64,000 nt of DNA from Apophysomyces variabilis (lineage: Eukaryota > Mucoromycota > Mucoromycetes > Mucorales > Mucoraceae). The DNA lies in contig MZZL01000389.1 in NCBI GenBank assembly GCA_002749535.1, forward strand, positions 141,953-205,952. Reading direction: 5' to 3'. Below, piece by piece: positions 49,553-61,125 of the stretch; the stretch's first letter is position 1, and each line of letters starts with the position of its first letter. The position numbers were made by a program, and so were the translations under genes. The notes below the pieces were generated by a model, which was not told the DNA's origin, made no database searches, and saw only the letters and a program-made list of their open reading frames with translations.

Positions 49553-50293
49553 GAACACTGTGAGAATGTAACGACAAAGGACATGACTTTGTTCGAGATT
49601 CGTAAAGTCCTCTATTCTTACGCTTTTTCATAGATCGCTCTCTGCCTTTTTCGTTCTTGCCTTCGAAGAATTTGTGATGAGAAGGGCTGTCTTACTGAGC
49701 GAGACACACTGTTTAAATTAATGCCGCCTCCCATTTTCCCTCGCGTCGCATATTGCCCAGAATCAAATCCGCATTCTATGGAAAGAAATTCGGGCATCTA
49801 CAGGGAAATATCGCATATGCGGAACAGCAGAACTGCGCAACCTTAATACTGTCCAGCTGCTGCCTTAGATGCTTACGCGTTAGCATTAATAAAATCAATG
49901 ATAGACTTCAAGCAGAGTGTGAAAATACGTTTTAGCACTTTCGGAGATGCTGCCAGGATGTTTCGTCATACTGCCCGACCAATACCTCTGCCTGTGCAGA
50001 CGTGAATACGAAACTGATTTGCTGCAGCACAACTATTCATGCAGTCTAAATCGTCAGTACAAATATTAGCCTTGTCTTGAAGCATGTAAAAGCTATAAGT
50101 ATGTGCTTCCGTGGCCTATCCAGTATGGAAGTCCTGATCTTTAGGCTTATCAATTTGAATTCCATTAGTCCGATGTCTCTTCATAGTTTCTTTTTGCAAA
50201 CGCTGACTGCGAGAATTATTTGTTAAGCGAGTTTATTGCTGTCAGTCAACAAGGTAGGATACAGGGGCATATCTGCTGTTCTACTCATCAGCC

Positions 50294-50311
50294 TTTTTTT
50301 TTTTTTTTTTT
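50294..50311. repeat. Poly-T run of 18
   Basis: Eighteen consecutive T. It could be an ordinary homopolymer or the A-tail of an old retroposed sequence on the minus strand. No flanking element body is recognised. Confidence 0.9.
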
Positions 50312-51123
50312 CTATGCGTAGAAAGTGCTCCCTCCTGCTTGAAGTATACATAGTCAATGAAAAAAGAAATTGACACACTCAGACCTACGCATTCGGAAGT
50401 GCTAGGATTTGCCCTTGAGAAACGTTCTCCCAGTACTGAATGTGACTACGAGCGATGATAACTGAGCAAGCCATTTACAGTATCTCCCAAAAACAATTTC
50501 ACAAACTACGAAAATCGAAGTCGCAGTCCATTGACATTCGCTTGCTGGAGAGATGTTTATGGTGTTGTCAGTTTTATGACAGGTATGTAAACATTGGTCA
50601 ATTCCAACTCTTATAACATGACAATTAATGTAATTTGTAAGCGTCAAGCCCAGTTTCCCAAAATGCACCAAATAGTCTGATACTTTATTTCTGAGCATAT
50701 AATTTCCAGTCTCAACAATTGTTTCATGATCGGTTAAGATTGCTTTCTCCGCCAAATTAAGGTTGCGTAGATTGACAAGAAGAATGCTTGTCCATGCTTA
50801 CAGCCCACATCATGCGTTATTGTTTGTTGCTTCCTCTTGAACGGGATGCCCCGTCACCGAGGTTCTACTATTTGTTATTTCCTTTCAAGGATAGGATGTA
50901 ATAGATGATTCGACCATTCTTAGCTAAGCATCGGATTTGCGGGCATAAGACGATGGAATTTGAAGGCACATGCTTCATAGTTGTCAGGTAGGGCAAAACA
51001 TGATTGCCCAATCGTTTTCATGGATTACGCCACTTTGCTGTCTGGCGGTGAATAACGAGTCCACATCTCCTTCCTGCGTCGGTTTGTTGGTTGTACTCGA
51101 TTTTTTCTAAAAGTCTCCGCATA

Positions 51124-53914
51124 ATGACCGAGGACAGGGCACCACTGCTAGCTCGAGACCGTATAGAAGACGCTGATCGACGTTCCGAAAACAGTGCTGA
51201 AGCAGTGTCAACAACCGATTACGGAAGCGGAGTGTACCGCTATCCACTGTACCTGCAACCAGGCCAATTCACTTCAGTCGAAAAGCTCATGTTCTTCGTG
51301 AGCTCCATTCTTCTGATCCTTTTGTTTGTCTTTGTGGGACTATATGCACGGAGCAGTTTTGACGACCGCTTGAAGAACCCACTTCCTACACCTGTAAATC
51401 CCCCACCCGAAACACCAACGCTTCCAGGAAACGATACAAAGGTACGGAATCCATCCGATACAATATTGCTCACCAGTTATCAATAACTACGTTTACAGTC
51501 CATATGCATGAAACCTCACTGCGTTTTGACAGCATCTTATATATTGCAGGTAAACCAGATGAATTTAAGCGCGTTTCAAAGCACTGATAAGGGGTATGGA
51601 GTTTAGGACGTGAATCCCGATATCGACCCCTGTGACGACTTTTATGCATACACATGTAATGACCTTGTAGGATTATGTCAACGGTATCTGAAGCGCCGTG
51701 CTTTTTAATAGGTAACAACTGGCAGAATAAGCACATTTTGCCAGTATCCAAGTCAAAGATCAGCGTACAAAGCCTGTTGGATGATGCGATCAAGCAGCAA
51801 CTGCGTCAGATCCTGACGCGAGAGTTTGACAGTAGCAGGTTATATACTGACCAGCTACCAAGTCCAGATAACATTGTGGATAAGCAGCTGTTCCGTAAGC
51901 TCACTGACTTTTATCGATCTTGCATGAACGAGGACTTGATCAATCGGCGCGACATTTCTCCTATATACCCACTTTTCCGAAATATTCGACGCTATATCCG
52001 TCAAGATTACCGTTATTACCATGGTGAAGACAAAGATGGTCTGAGTCAAGCAATCGCTTATCTTGGGAATTATGATGTATGGCCTTTGTTTAAATTGGTT
52101 ATTCAGCCTGACACCAAGACAGGCAGAGAAAGCGTTGTGATCGGTCTGGGAGACATATCGTTGCAGCCGCGTGAACAATATGGCGATCAAGCAATTGTCG
52201 ATTCTTACACTGAAGTTACTTCCGAAATTTTGGGTCGACTGTTTTCTAAAGACACGGGAGAATTCGATTGGAAGCAGTGGAGTCCTATTGCTACGGCACG
52301 ACGGATAGTTGATTTTGAAAAGGAGCTGGTAGATACATTGTCGGCAACAGAAAGACAGGAGTCGTATACCGTTGACCAGTTACAACAAGAAGCACCTAAT
52401 GTGAACTGGGCGATGATAATACGTTCCATGGTTCCAGCAGGAGTGCCGTTCCCTCGCCAGATATCCGTTTCTTCGTCGGTTATACATTTCTCGAAAAATG
52501 CGTTAGTAAAAGCGAATAGCAGAACCTTACATGTCTACTTCGTCTGGCGAACTCTGTGGAGATATTTGGATGCACTAGACAAAGAATTTGTGGAGCCTAA
52601 ACGAAGATTGGATGCGCAAATTACAGGTGTCAAACGTGTGAATATCGAACCAGAGCGATGGGAAACTTGTTTAGCGCATACAAACAATGTTTGGGGATTC
52701 TTATTAGGGAGATATTTTACGCAGCGGAATCGCGTTGTGGAAACTGGACAAATTGAAGAGGATTTTGTGAAGCAGATCATCATATCATTTTTGAAGAAAT
52801 TACCTCAACTAGAATGGCTTGACGAAGAAAGCAGAAAGAATATCGAGGAAAAGGCACGTTGATAACGAAGGAATTAAAGGTTTTTAATGTGGAAACAAAA
52901 AACTAGGTGCGAACGATGGATCTTCAGATGGGTTATCCCGCCAGCACACCTGATATACGTTCACCAATTTCTCTTGCAGAATATTACAACGGTATTCGTG
53001 CCGACGTGGACGACTTTTTCGGCAACTTGTGTAGCGCTCGTGCATGGCGTGTGAAAAAGTCCTGGACTAAATTAGGCACAGCCATCGATAGAAAGGCATG
53101 GCAGAAGAATCCACAAGATACTTCTGTCTACTATAATCGAGAGCTCAACCAGGTATGGATTTTTGCATGACCTATGCAATCTAAATGTCTATCTTTGCAG
53201 CTCATATTACCTGCTGGCGTCCTACTAAGTCCAATCTTTGATGTAACAGCTCCGGAATATTTAAATTTCGGTTCGCTTGGGTCCATGGTTGGCCATGAAT
53301 TGCTGGTACGTTCCAACTCAGCTGACATTTTATCATGACTAACGGTATCTTTCTTGCGGTAGCATGGGTTCGACGAGATGGCTCGTTGGTACGACGGTCA
53401 AGGAAGAAAGGCTAGATGGTGGACCAACCAAACGGCTAAGTTCTACGAAGAAAGAGCAGCCTGTTACGCAGTACAGTATTCAAAATTTTCAGTAACGGGG
53501 CCAGAAGGTCAGATATACCATGTGGACGGAAATCGAACACTTGACAACAACATAGCAGATCACGGTGGATTGTCTCTGTCCTATACGATATGGCGGGAAC
53601 GGTTTGAGAATGAAGAATACAGCAATGTGCTGCTTCCTGGCTTAGACAGTTGGACCCCGGATCAACTGTTTTATATCAACTTTGGCCGTATGAGATGTAG
53701 TAAGAATACGGCTGAGAATGCTGTACATGAGGTATGCAAGCTTAAAAAAAAAAAAGGTGGTCTCATATGGTGAATGCAGGTCTACACAAATAAGTATGCT
53801 CCGGACCGATGGCGGGTCAACGGACCCTTGATTAACTCTAAGCATTTTTCGGAAACATTTCAATGTCCCAACGGAGCGCCCATGAACCCAGCGGACAAAT
53901 GCGCTTTATGGTAA
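51124..53914 (+). CDS. M13 (neprilysin-like) membrane metallopeptidase
   Basis: Seven exons: 51124-51441, 51607-51655 (49 nt), 51712-52853, 52907-53152, 53201-53305, 53363-53731 and 53780-53914, giving 787 aa. It is a type II membrane protein: cytosolic tail, then an anchor (LMFFVSSILLILLFVFVGLY) and an extracellular peptidase. Family marks are DPCDDFYAYTC, VYYNRELNQLILPAGVLL (NAYY region), the zinc helix VGHELLHGFDE (HELLH) and the C-terminal CALW. The third zinc ligand, normally the Glu of ENIADNGG, is replaced: the protein reads LDNNIADHGGL. The NAYY asparagine is also altered (SVYYN). So the first two zinc histidines and the catalytic Glu are present but the active site is unusual. Intron 3 (52854-52906) needs a GC donor (AAG|GCACGT) to stay in frame. 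Confidence 0.9.
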
Positions 53915-53987
53915 AAAGTAAAATAAAGACTCAAAAAGAAACAAAACATATTTTTCAATCTCCTCTTTTTCTTCGAATGGAGTAATC

Positions 53988-55732
53988 ATGAAATTTGCGA
54001 AGCAGCTGGAATCCGAAGCAGAGGACATTCCGTCTGAATGGAGGCCGTATCTTATTCAGTATAAGGCTTTGAAGAAGCTGATCGCTAATGTTGCCGAGGA
54101 AATCGAAAGACGTGGTCTTTCTTCTGCTGTACTACGGGAATGCTTAGGCAACAATAACAATAAGGAACCAACAGGAATAAAATATTACTTCACCGGTAAC
54201 CGGCTATCGGTTGCCATTGTGATTCTAATCTGTGATTACCTTTCTATCAAGGCGAAGTACCCAATGTTCGTCCTTGCATTCAATTCACCTACGACAGCAA
54301 TCAGCCACAAATACAACCTCTTGTTAAACGATTAATACACGGCGATGAAGACAGACCTAAACTGACGTACAAGTGGAGCCAGAATGATACCGACTTTTTT
54401 ACCCTTCCGGACACAGAACTGCCAGAAGGAACGATTCGTCGCCGTGGAAGTGCTACTGCAGCATTGGTTAAAGAGCTGATGGATTTGACTATACACAAGG
54501 AAGAGAAGAAGAATGATAAAGAAAAAGACGACATTGAGGATCACATCCCGCGTATGCGCAGTCTGGTTATCGAACTAGAACACGATGATATGTTCTTTCA
54601 AGTCTTGATGACCGAATTGGAGCAAGCAGTTTCCTTGCAAGATAAGACTTCACAAAAATTTGAAACTAGCGTACAGGAATTGGAAACGGAGATGGTCAAA
54701 GCTGTAAGTATATATTTGGGAAGAAGGGAGAAGTCACTTAAATCGGTTTACTACAAGGCTGCACCGCAACAAAAATCGGATATGTATACCTGGAGACAAA
54801 TTTTCAGTCTCTATATGGATGCCCAGGTCTTCCAAGGTCAGCTTGAATCAGACAGAACAATGCGATCGGTACAAAAAGCGAAAGAACAGATGGAATGGTT
54901 TTCTGCTCAATTAGAACGTCTTCATCTGGTACAGTTCTTGGTAGGGTTGGCTGCATACATTAAATCCTGCTCTTTTGAAAGGTACCCAAGCTGAAATCCC
55001 AGGCATCAAAAGCAGCTTTTAAACGATTTCTTACTCTGAACACTGAATTAATTACCATCAAACACTATCAGGTGTTGAATCAAACGGCTATGAGGAAGAT
55101 TTTGAAGAAGCATGATAAACGAAGTGGTCTGACGTATGTGAAATGGGTTCATCGTGTCAAGTCTCTGATCCTTACTATTTTCTGCAAACCTTGAATAGGG
55201 CCAGTCGAAGTTTCCCTCGATTTGTGGGCGCAGATCGGTTTTTCAGCCCAAAATTGGCTACAATGCTATGTGCCTCCATTATGGAAAAATTGACAGCGAT
55301 TGTTCCACAACCGGATGACTATGGTAGTTTCATATTTTGTTTCTTTTAAAGAGAAAAGGATCGTATTGCTGATAAACATTGCATTTAGCCTGCCCTGTGT
55401 GTATGAACGTCGCCTGGCGACCCATCCGACTTGTATGCGGTCATATCTTTTGCGTCCGATGTCTAATTAAGCAGCAACGCCAAAACATGACCAATTGTCC
55501 CATGTGTCGCCATCCGACGGCTGTGAAGACGGCCAGTGCTCTCAACCTAGACGTACCCATGCAGAACTTCCTAATGATGTATTTCCCGAAAGAAATTAAA
55601 CAGAAAAAGAGAGACAATGAGCGAGAACAAGCAATAGAAGACGTTCAGGCGATGACCGGCCGGGTTTATTCAGAACAACAATTACAACGAATGAGTCGCC
55701 AAGGCAATGGTAGAGCATGTATCATTATGTAA
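53988..55732 (+). CDS. SPX-RING ubiquitin ligase with CaaX end
   Basis: Six exons: 53988-54195, 54252-54703, 54758-54928, 54991-55133, 55199-55323 and 55389-55732, giving 480 aa. The start is MKFAKQLESEAEDIPSEW, just 74 bp after the M13 stop. The split SPX domain spans about residues 1-340. It has YKALKKLI near the start, QPLVKRLIHGDEDRPKLTYK in the middle and KILKKHDKRSGL at its end, which carries the lysines that bind inositol pyrophosphates. A C3HC4 RING finger follows (CPVCMNVAW, CGHIFCVRC, CPMC). This is the NLA/Pqr1 architecture: an E3 ligase that controls phosphate transporters in response to phosphate status. The last four residues are CIIM, a CaaX prenylation signal, so membrane attachment is likely. 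Confidence 0.92.
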
Positions 55733-58429
55733 ATACGATAACAATAAGTTAAGAAAGAAACATAATAATAATATAATGGATTACCTAGCATAGTTTAATA
55801 AACGAAAGCTAATAGCAGAACATGTGCATGTGCTTAAACCAGTAACTTTCGATGGACTGTGATGTTCAAGTGGATAATTGTGCAATAAGCGAGTGATTCA
55901 CACACACACATATCGTAGAGATTGTGCAAGCCAAAACGAACGGTTTTGAGCAGTAGAAGGTTGCGCAAAATGTATCACGCCGCAAAAGCATGAGCCTGCA
56001 GTCACATATTTTCAAAAGGAATCTTTAGTTGTAGTCAAGTAACGTATGTTAACGAGAAAGGTAAAAGCCGGTAAAAATTCAATCGTTACAGCAAAAATGA
56101 GACACGGCTTTCGTGCGCAACGGTTGGTATCCTTTAGTGCACAAAGTAAGTTCCGAACCAAAGTCGTTCATGTTGACATGCTGCATGTTGACGGACACAA
56201 AAGCAGAAAACACAGTACTATGATGTTTGGTACAACCTTGCTACGGACTCGTGGAATTTTTTTTTTGCAGATACTTTGCATAGAAGGTGAGACAACGTAG
56301 CACAAATATGCTTTGCTAAGCTCAGAATTATTGCGATCATTTTACAAGATTCAACGAAAGATACGCTCAGGAACGCAAAATGGATGCGTGTGAATTTATA
56401 CATCGCTCTGCTTGCAAAAAAAATAATCAGCGGTATAATTATAGAGAAGTGTTTCCAACACGAGAATTAATTAAGTGTCCATTCTATCTTACCAGTAACT
56501 GCCACACAATGGTTTCATCACATCACGCACTATGTTAGCACCCTTTCGGCGGTTGAGATGAGATTCGTCGATCTGTCATGCATTGTTCGAAAAGGTCTAG
56601 CCATTTAATGCTATCTCCGCTTGGTTTGCTTACCATTTGCAAAGGCATTCCGTAGACGGAGTTTAGGGTATGAGACATTTTTCAACGCCGTGAACCAACA
56701 ATTTGGATTACATAGGGTTGCAAACACGGAAAAAACTTTGTAATTGTAACGGGATTGATGTTTTTTTTTTCAGTCAATGCTATAGCCTGGTTTTTCGTCG
56801 CTGCATCACAGACCTTTCATTTATATCAACTTTGGGCCCTAGCGAAAAAGTTTAAATCAGTATAGTACAGATATAAGCATTGTCAATGCCATATACAATA
56901 TGGCCAAGTTAGCGTGTAAGTCCGTTTCTGACATTGACAAACTACATTCTTTGTCCTTTTTGGAGGGTAACAGCGCGAGTCGTCCTGTGTGCATGAAAAT
57001 TGTCCCTTGCTTCTCCATTAACACATCGTTAAGGCAATTTTCGGAAAAAAAGCAGGGTCCACAGGATTATAGCACCCATCAATTCAACTATTTTTTTCAA
57101 TGTGGGAGTAGGTACTAAGCAAGTGATCGTAGCGGAGTAAACCTACAAAAGAGACCAACAACAATAGGTAAGTTACCCTTATCTGATCACACAGCCTCAT
57201 GAACTGACAGGAAATCATTAGTTCATGTAGTACGCTTATACGAAGCTATATACAAAGAGCAAATGGCCAAACATGCAAACCTTCCCACTATGTAGAATAA
57301 GAAGCTCGTGAACAACAAGGACTATCTTCTTCTTTTCTCTCGTACGAGTTTATTCGGACAGCCTTTGTTCATTAAAAAATAAATTGCAATGTGGAGCGGG
57401 AAAACTTAGTTGAAAGCCAGAATATGGTCACCTTACGTTTGCACCAATATCTTGCAGCATAGTAAAATCAAGCCAAGATGTTGTTTTCAATGCTCTACGC
57501 GTTTCTCGGCGTTTGCACCTCTTTTGAATAGACTATCCTTCGGAGTAGACAAGTTTAAGGGACAGCAGGGTCTTACTACATTCGGTAAGCAAGATAGTCC
57601 ATTGCCGGGCACAGAAGAGAAGAAAGACGCCAATGCAACTTTAATTTTGGGATTAGATAGACTTCCCGAGCAGAGTGCAACGTTTCACCGCAAGCTGGTT
57701 CAATTCATACCTTTCCATTGTACCCGCTAAGATAAACTGTGTGACCGTAGGCTTATTCTCCATACACTTCTTTGACATCGTTTTCCCTTGAAAGCGAGAA
57801 GAATATATATATTAAAGTGTTAAAGTGCTGCCCGAATTGGTTCCCATTATGGATTGCTTTCATTGACAATGATGTGCTATAGGACGCAATTCCTCCCTCA
57901 AGTCTGTCTTCGGACTTCCTACACAGCGGAGCAAGGTTTTCTTTTTAAACATCGTTGAATTAATGATTAAATCGACATGAGGGTCTTTTCCGTACATCCC
58001 TGATCTGTGCCCGAAAACCTGTAGGATGTGACACGAGCATGTGAGATTAAAGTTATGGTTTAGCTTTCCGCAATATAGCCAAATAATTAACCTCTTTGCA
58101 AGAATGATCTTACGGTATATCTGTTTTACTCTGTTGGTTGATAGTAAAGTGAAAGAGGTGTGATAAGTAAATGAATAACAAAGTTCTAGCTAACCTTGAA
58201 ATGGACAATTCCGGCCTAATTCATTGGCCAGAAAATATTCCCTTCGGATCGTTCTTTCCATTCAAGGTGGTAGTACAATGCATCCCACAAATGGATATCT
58301 TTGTAAAAAAGGAAAGCGGGACATACAGCACAAAAACCGCATCGCTTCCTCCCAGCTAAAGATTAGTATAAATACATGTCAAGTGCCGCAACCTTGATCT
58401 CCTACATTGCGTTCATTTTTTAAATCAGC
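55733..58429. other. Gene-free spacer before the amine oxidase array
   Basis: 2.7 kb. Open frames at 56046-56300 and 57410-57730 (plus) have no recognisable motif. The second contains a CCFQC motif and looks more protein-like than the first, but I see no partner exons. The last 60 bp carry the TATA box of the first amine oxidase gene. Confidence 0.45.
58367..58374 (+). promoter_or_regulatory. TATA box of first amine oxidase gene
   Basis: TATAAATA begins 63 bp before the ATG at 58430. The same kind of box precedes the other two copies at 44-53 bp from their ATGs, which supports a real core promoter element. Confidence 0.65.
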
Positions 58430-60153
58430 ATGCACGTCAACTTTCTGTCGCTCGCTGTCAGTCTGTCAGTGGCGGTCTCTTCTTTCGTCGGAACAGTTGA
58501 TGCAACAAAGACAATTCGTACCAAGGTCGCTATTCTTGGTGGTGGTGTCAGTGGTATCAGTGCTGCTCGTAATCTAACACACAGTGGCATTGATGACTTC
58601 GTCATTGTTGAAGCGAGACACATCCTTGGTGGTATTTATCATTATGAATATGTCGCTATGTCAGTCCGGTAACATCTCTTTTAGGCAGAGCACAGGACGC
58701 TGCCTTTGCCGGCACCCGCGTGGAGCTAGGCTGCAACTGGGTTCAAGGCCTTGGAACCAACCCTATCAATGAACTCCGTAAAAAGTACAAATTAAAGACG
58801 GGAGTCACAAAAGGCGAAGACGTCGTGTTCTATAACGAGCATGGCAAGACAGAAGGCAAAAAGGAATATGACAGGTACGCGTAGTCTACTTTGAAGCATT
58901 GTGAAATGTATTAACCTATTCCTAGGTTTAACGAGGCATACGAGGCATTGTCAAAGTTAGCAGAATATAGACTCAACCATAACATGGTCGACATATCCGT
59001 CCGTACAGGTTTGGAAATGGTGGGTTGGAAGCCACAGACTCCTGTTGAGAAGGCTGTCGAATACTACGTATTTGACTGGGAAGCTGCCGAGAATCCAGAA
59101 GTGTCTTCATCCATCTACTCTGCTATTAATGACAACGCTACCTACAATGGCTTCGGTCCTGGCAGTGACGGTGATCTTTTCGTCCTGGACAAGCGGTAAG
59201 CACTGTCGTAAAGTGAGGTCAAGGGCCGGAATTAACGTTATTTTACAGCGGTTTCAAGTATCCTTTCATTCAAGAGGCCAATCAATTCCTCAAGAAGAAT
59301 GATCACAGACTTAAGCTGAACACTAAAGTAACCAAGATTGAGTATAACAAGAAAGGTGTCCGTATCCATACAGATCAGGACGAAATCATCATTGCCGATT
59401 ACGCCATCACTACTTTCTCGTAAGTCTACCATAGATTCTCCAGGATAAGCTTTGACTTTTTACTTTAGGCTCGGTGTCCTTCAAAATGACGATGTGAAGT
59501 GGTCTCCTCCTTTCCCTAGTTGGAAGAAGGAAGGACTCTCTGGTTTCCACATGGCTACCTATACCAAGATCTTTATGAACTTCCCTTATCAATTCTGGGA
59601 TGACAATCAGTTCACCGTCTATGCTGATCCCGGTCGTCGTGGATACTATAACGCATGGCAGAACTTGAATGCTCCTGGTTTCTATCCCAAGAACACCACT
59701 ACCAACATTTTCTTCGTCACTGTTACTCAAGATCAATCCTATGCAGTAGAGTCCATGACAGACGAAGAAGTCAAGGATGAAATCATGGATGTCCTTCGCT
59801 CCATGTATGGTGATGACGTTCCTGAACCAAATGAGTTCTTGTTCCCTCGCTGGCACTCCAACCCCTTGTTCAGAGGAACCTACTCGAACTGGCCCATTGG
59901 CGAACTTGGACAGCATCATGTCAACATGAAGGCTCCCCTTCACAACCGTGTTTTCTTCGCAGGCGAAGCTATGCATGACGAAGAGTTTGGCTTTTTGCAA
60001 GGTGCATGGTTGAGTGGTGAGGAGACTGCTGCTAATGTTGCTCAATGCATCAAGAGCAAATGCCCTCCTGCAAAATACTTCCCCGTCATTACCAATGCCA
60101 AACTGCAGCCTAACTTTATTCGCAAGCGTGGATTCACTCCAGGCTACATTTAA
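58430..60153 (+). CDS. Secreted polyamine-oxidase-like flavoenzyme, copy 1
   Basis: Five exons: 58430-58631, 58685-58874, 58926-59195, 59249-59419 and 59469-60153, giving 505 aa. A signal peptide (hydrophobic core FLSLAVSLSVAVSSFVG, cleavage near VDA) precedes the FAD-binding motif VAILGGGVSGISAARNL and VEARHILGGRAQD. The substrate domain has ELGCNWVQGLG. A lysine in MATYTKIFMNFPYQFW matches the conserved active-site Lys of polyamine oxidases. The C-terminal FAD segment is VFFAGEAMHDEEFGFLQGAW. The family oxidises polyamines such as spermine or spermidine, releasing hydrogen peroxide. Secretion suggests use of external amines as nitrogen source or peroxide production, which is inference. A tandem copy follows 970 bp downstream with identical exon lengths. 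Confidence 0.93.
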
Positions 60154-61125
60154 TTCATTTTTTTATTTATTTCTTTTTACCCTGCATAATAAACTGTAGC
60201 ATTACATCTACCAAACCACAACTGCAGTCCTGTCCGCCAGCGTTGTATAGCATCAGTATATTGAACAATAGCGAAACGTTGCCATCACTAGAGTTTCTGA
60301 TCCTTGATACCAAACCAGATATGAACTGGACTGTATGCTTATCCTTTGCTAACTGGATCCAGCGAACTTGTTGTAATCAATTACTTGGCAGCATGACAAG
60401 TATGTTTATATCTCTTCGCTTCAGAAGTGGCCGAAGGAGAACGCGAAAAGTGAGTTCCTCAGCAGTTATAGTTCTCTTTCTCAGGCGTGCAATGAAGAAA
60501 AATGTCATATTACTTAACGTCCAGGTGCAGAAGCAGTAAATTAAGTGAAGGAATAGGTTCTACAAGTTATATCTCGCCGATATGCAACACATAGACGTTC
60601 TTATACATCTGTTAATTCCTTTTTGTTGCAAGAAGTTTGATATTGAAAAGGAGCGAAAAAAAAGTGCTGTCCCATGGTGCTTCAGTACCGGCAACATAGT
60701 TTATATCATATGAACAATAATCATTACCTGCTATTGTGACCTAAGTTTTCTTTTGTTCTTCACTGTTCTACGAGATTTCCTTTTTTAATTTACGCGCTTT
60801 AATGGTATGCGATTGTATGCGAATTCTTATGAAATTCAATCGAAGTAGACCTATTTGAAAGCAATGTTGATTTTTCTTGTTCTCATTTGGACGATAATGA
60901 GCCATGTAAAGGAAGATAATCTATAGGATGCATTCAATATGACTGGCAATTAATGATCTTTTTTAAAGCATCCAACAATGGTTTATGTGTAGAAGAAAAG
61001 TACCTGCAGACATTATTGTCAGTAGAAAGTTGAAATATGCGCTTCTTGAAGAACGCTTAGTGTTATGTATGTCAATATCCCTATAAATTGAAATAAGTCT
61101 TCCATTGTTGCATCTCAACGCAAGT
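60154..61125. other. Spacer between amine oxidase copies 1 and 2
   Basis: About 970 bp. It holds the 3' UTR of copy 1 and the promoter of copy 2. No other gene is supported. Confidence 0.6.
61082..61089 (+). promoter_or_regulatory. TATA box of second amine oxidase gene
   Basis: TATAAATT begins 44 bp before the ATG at 61126, matching the placement in the sister copies. Confidence 0.6.

Larger units (their letters stand above)
49319..51123. other. Spacer upstream of the M13 peptidase gene
   Basis: 1.8 kb with no supported gene. It contains a triple 10-bp repeat at 49524-49552 and an 18-base T run at 50294-50311. A 117-codon minus frame at 50402-50755 has no recognisable motif. The last few hundred bases should hold the promoter of the next gene. 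Confidence 0.5.

Noticed and set aside
57410..57730. 106-codon plus frame with a CCFQC motif before the amine oxidase array
   Set aside because: Somewhat protein-like, but I recognise no family and cannot link it to other exons. The first Met may not be a real start.
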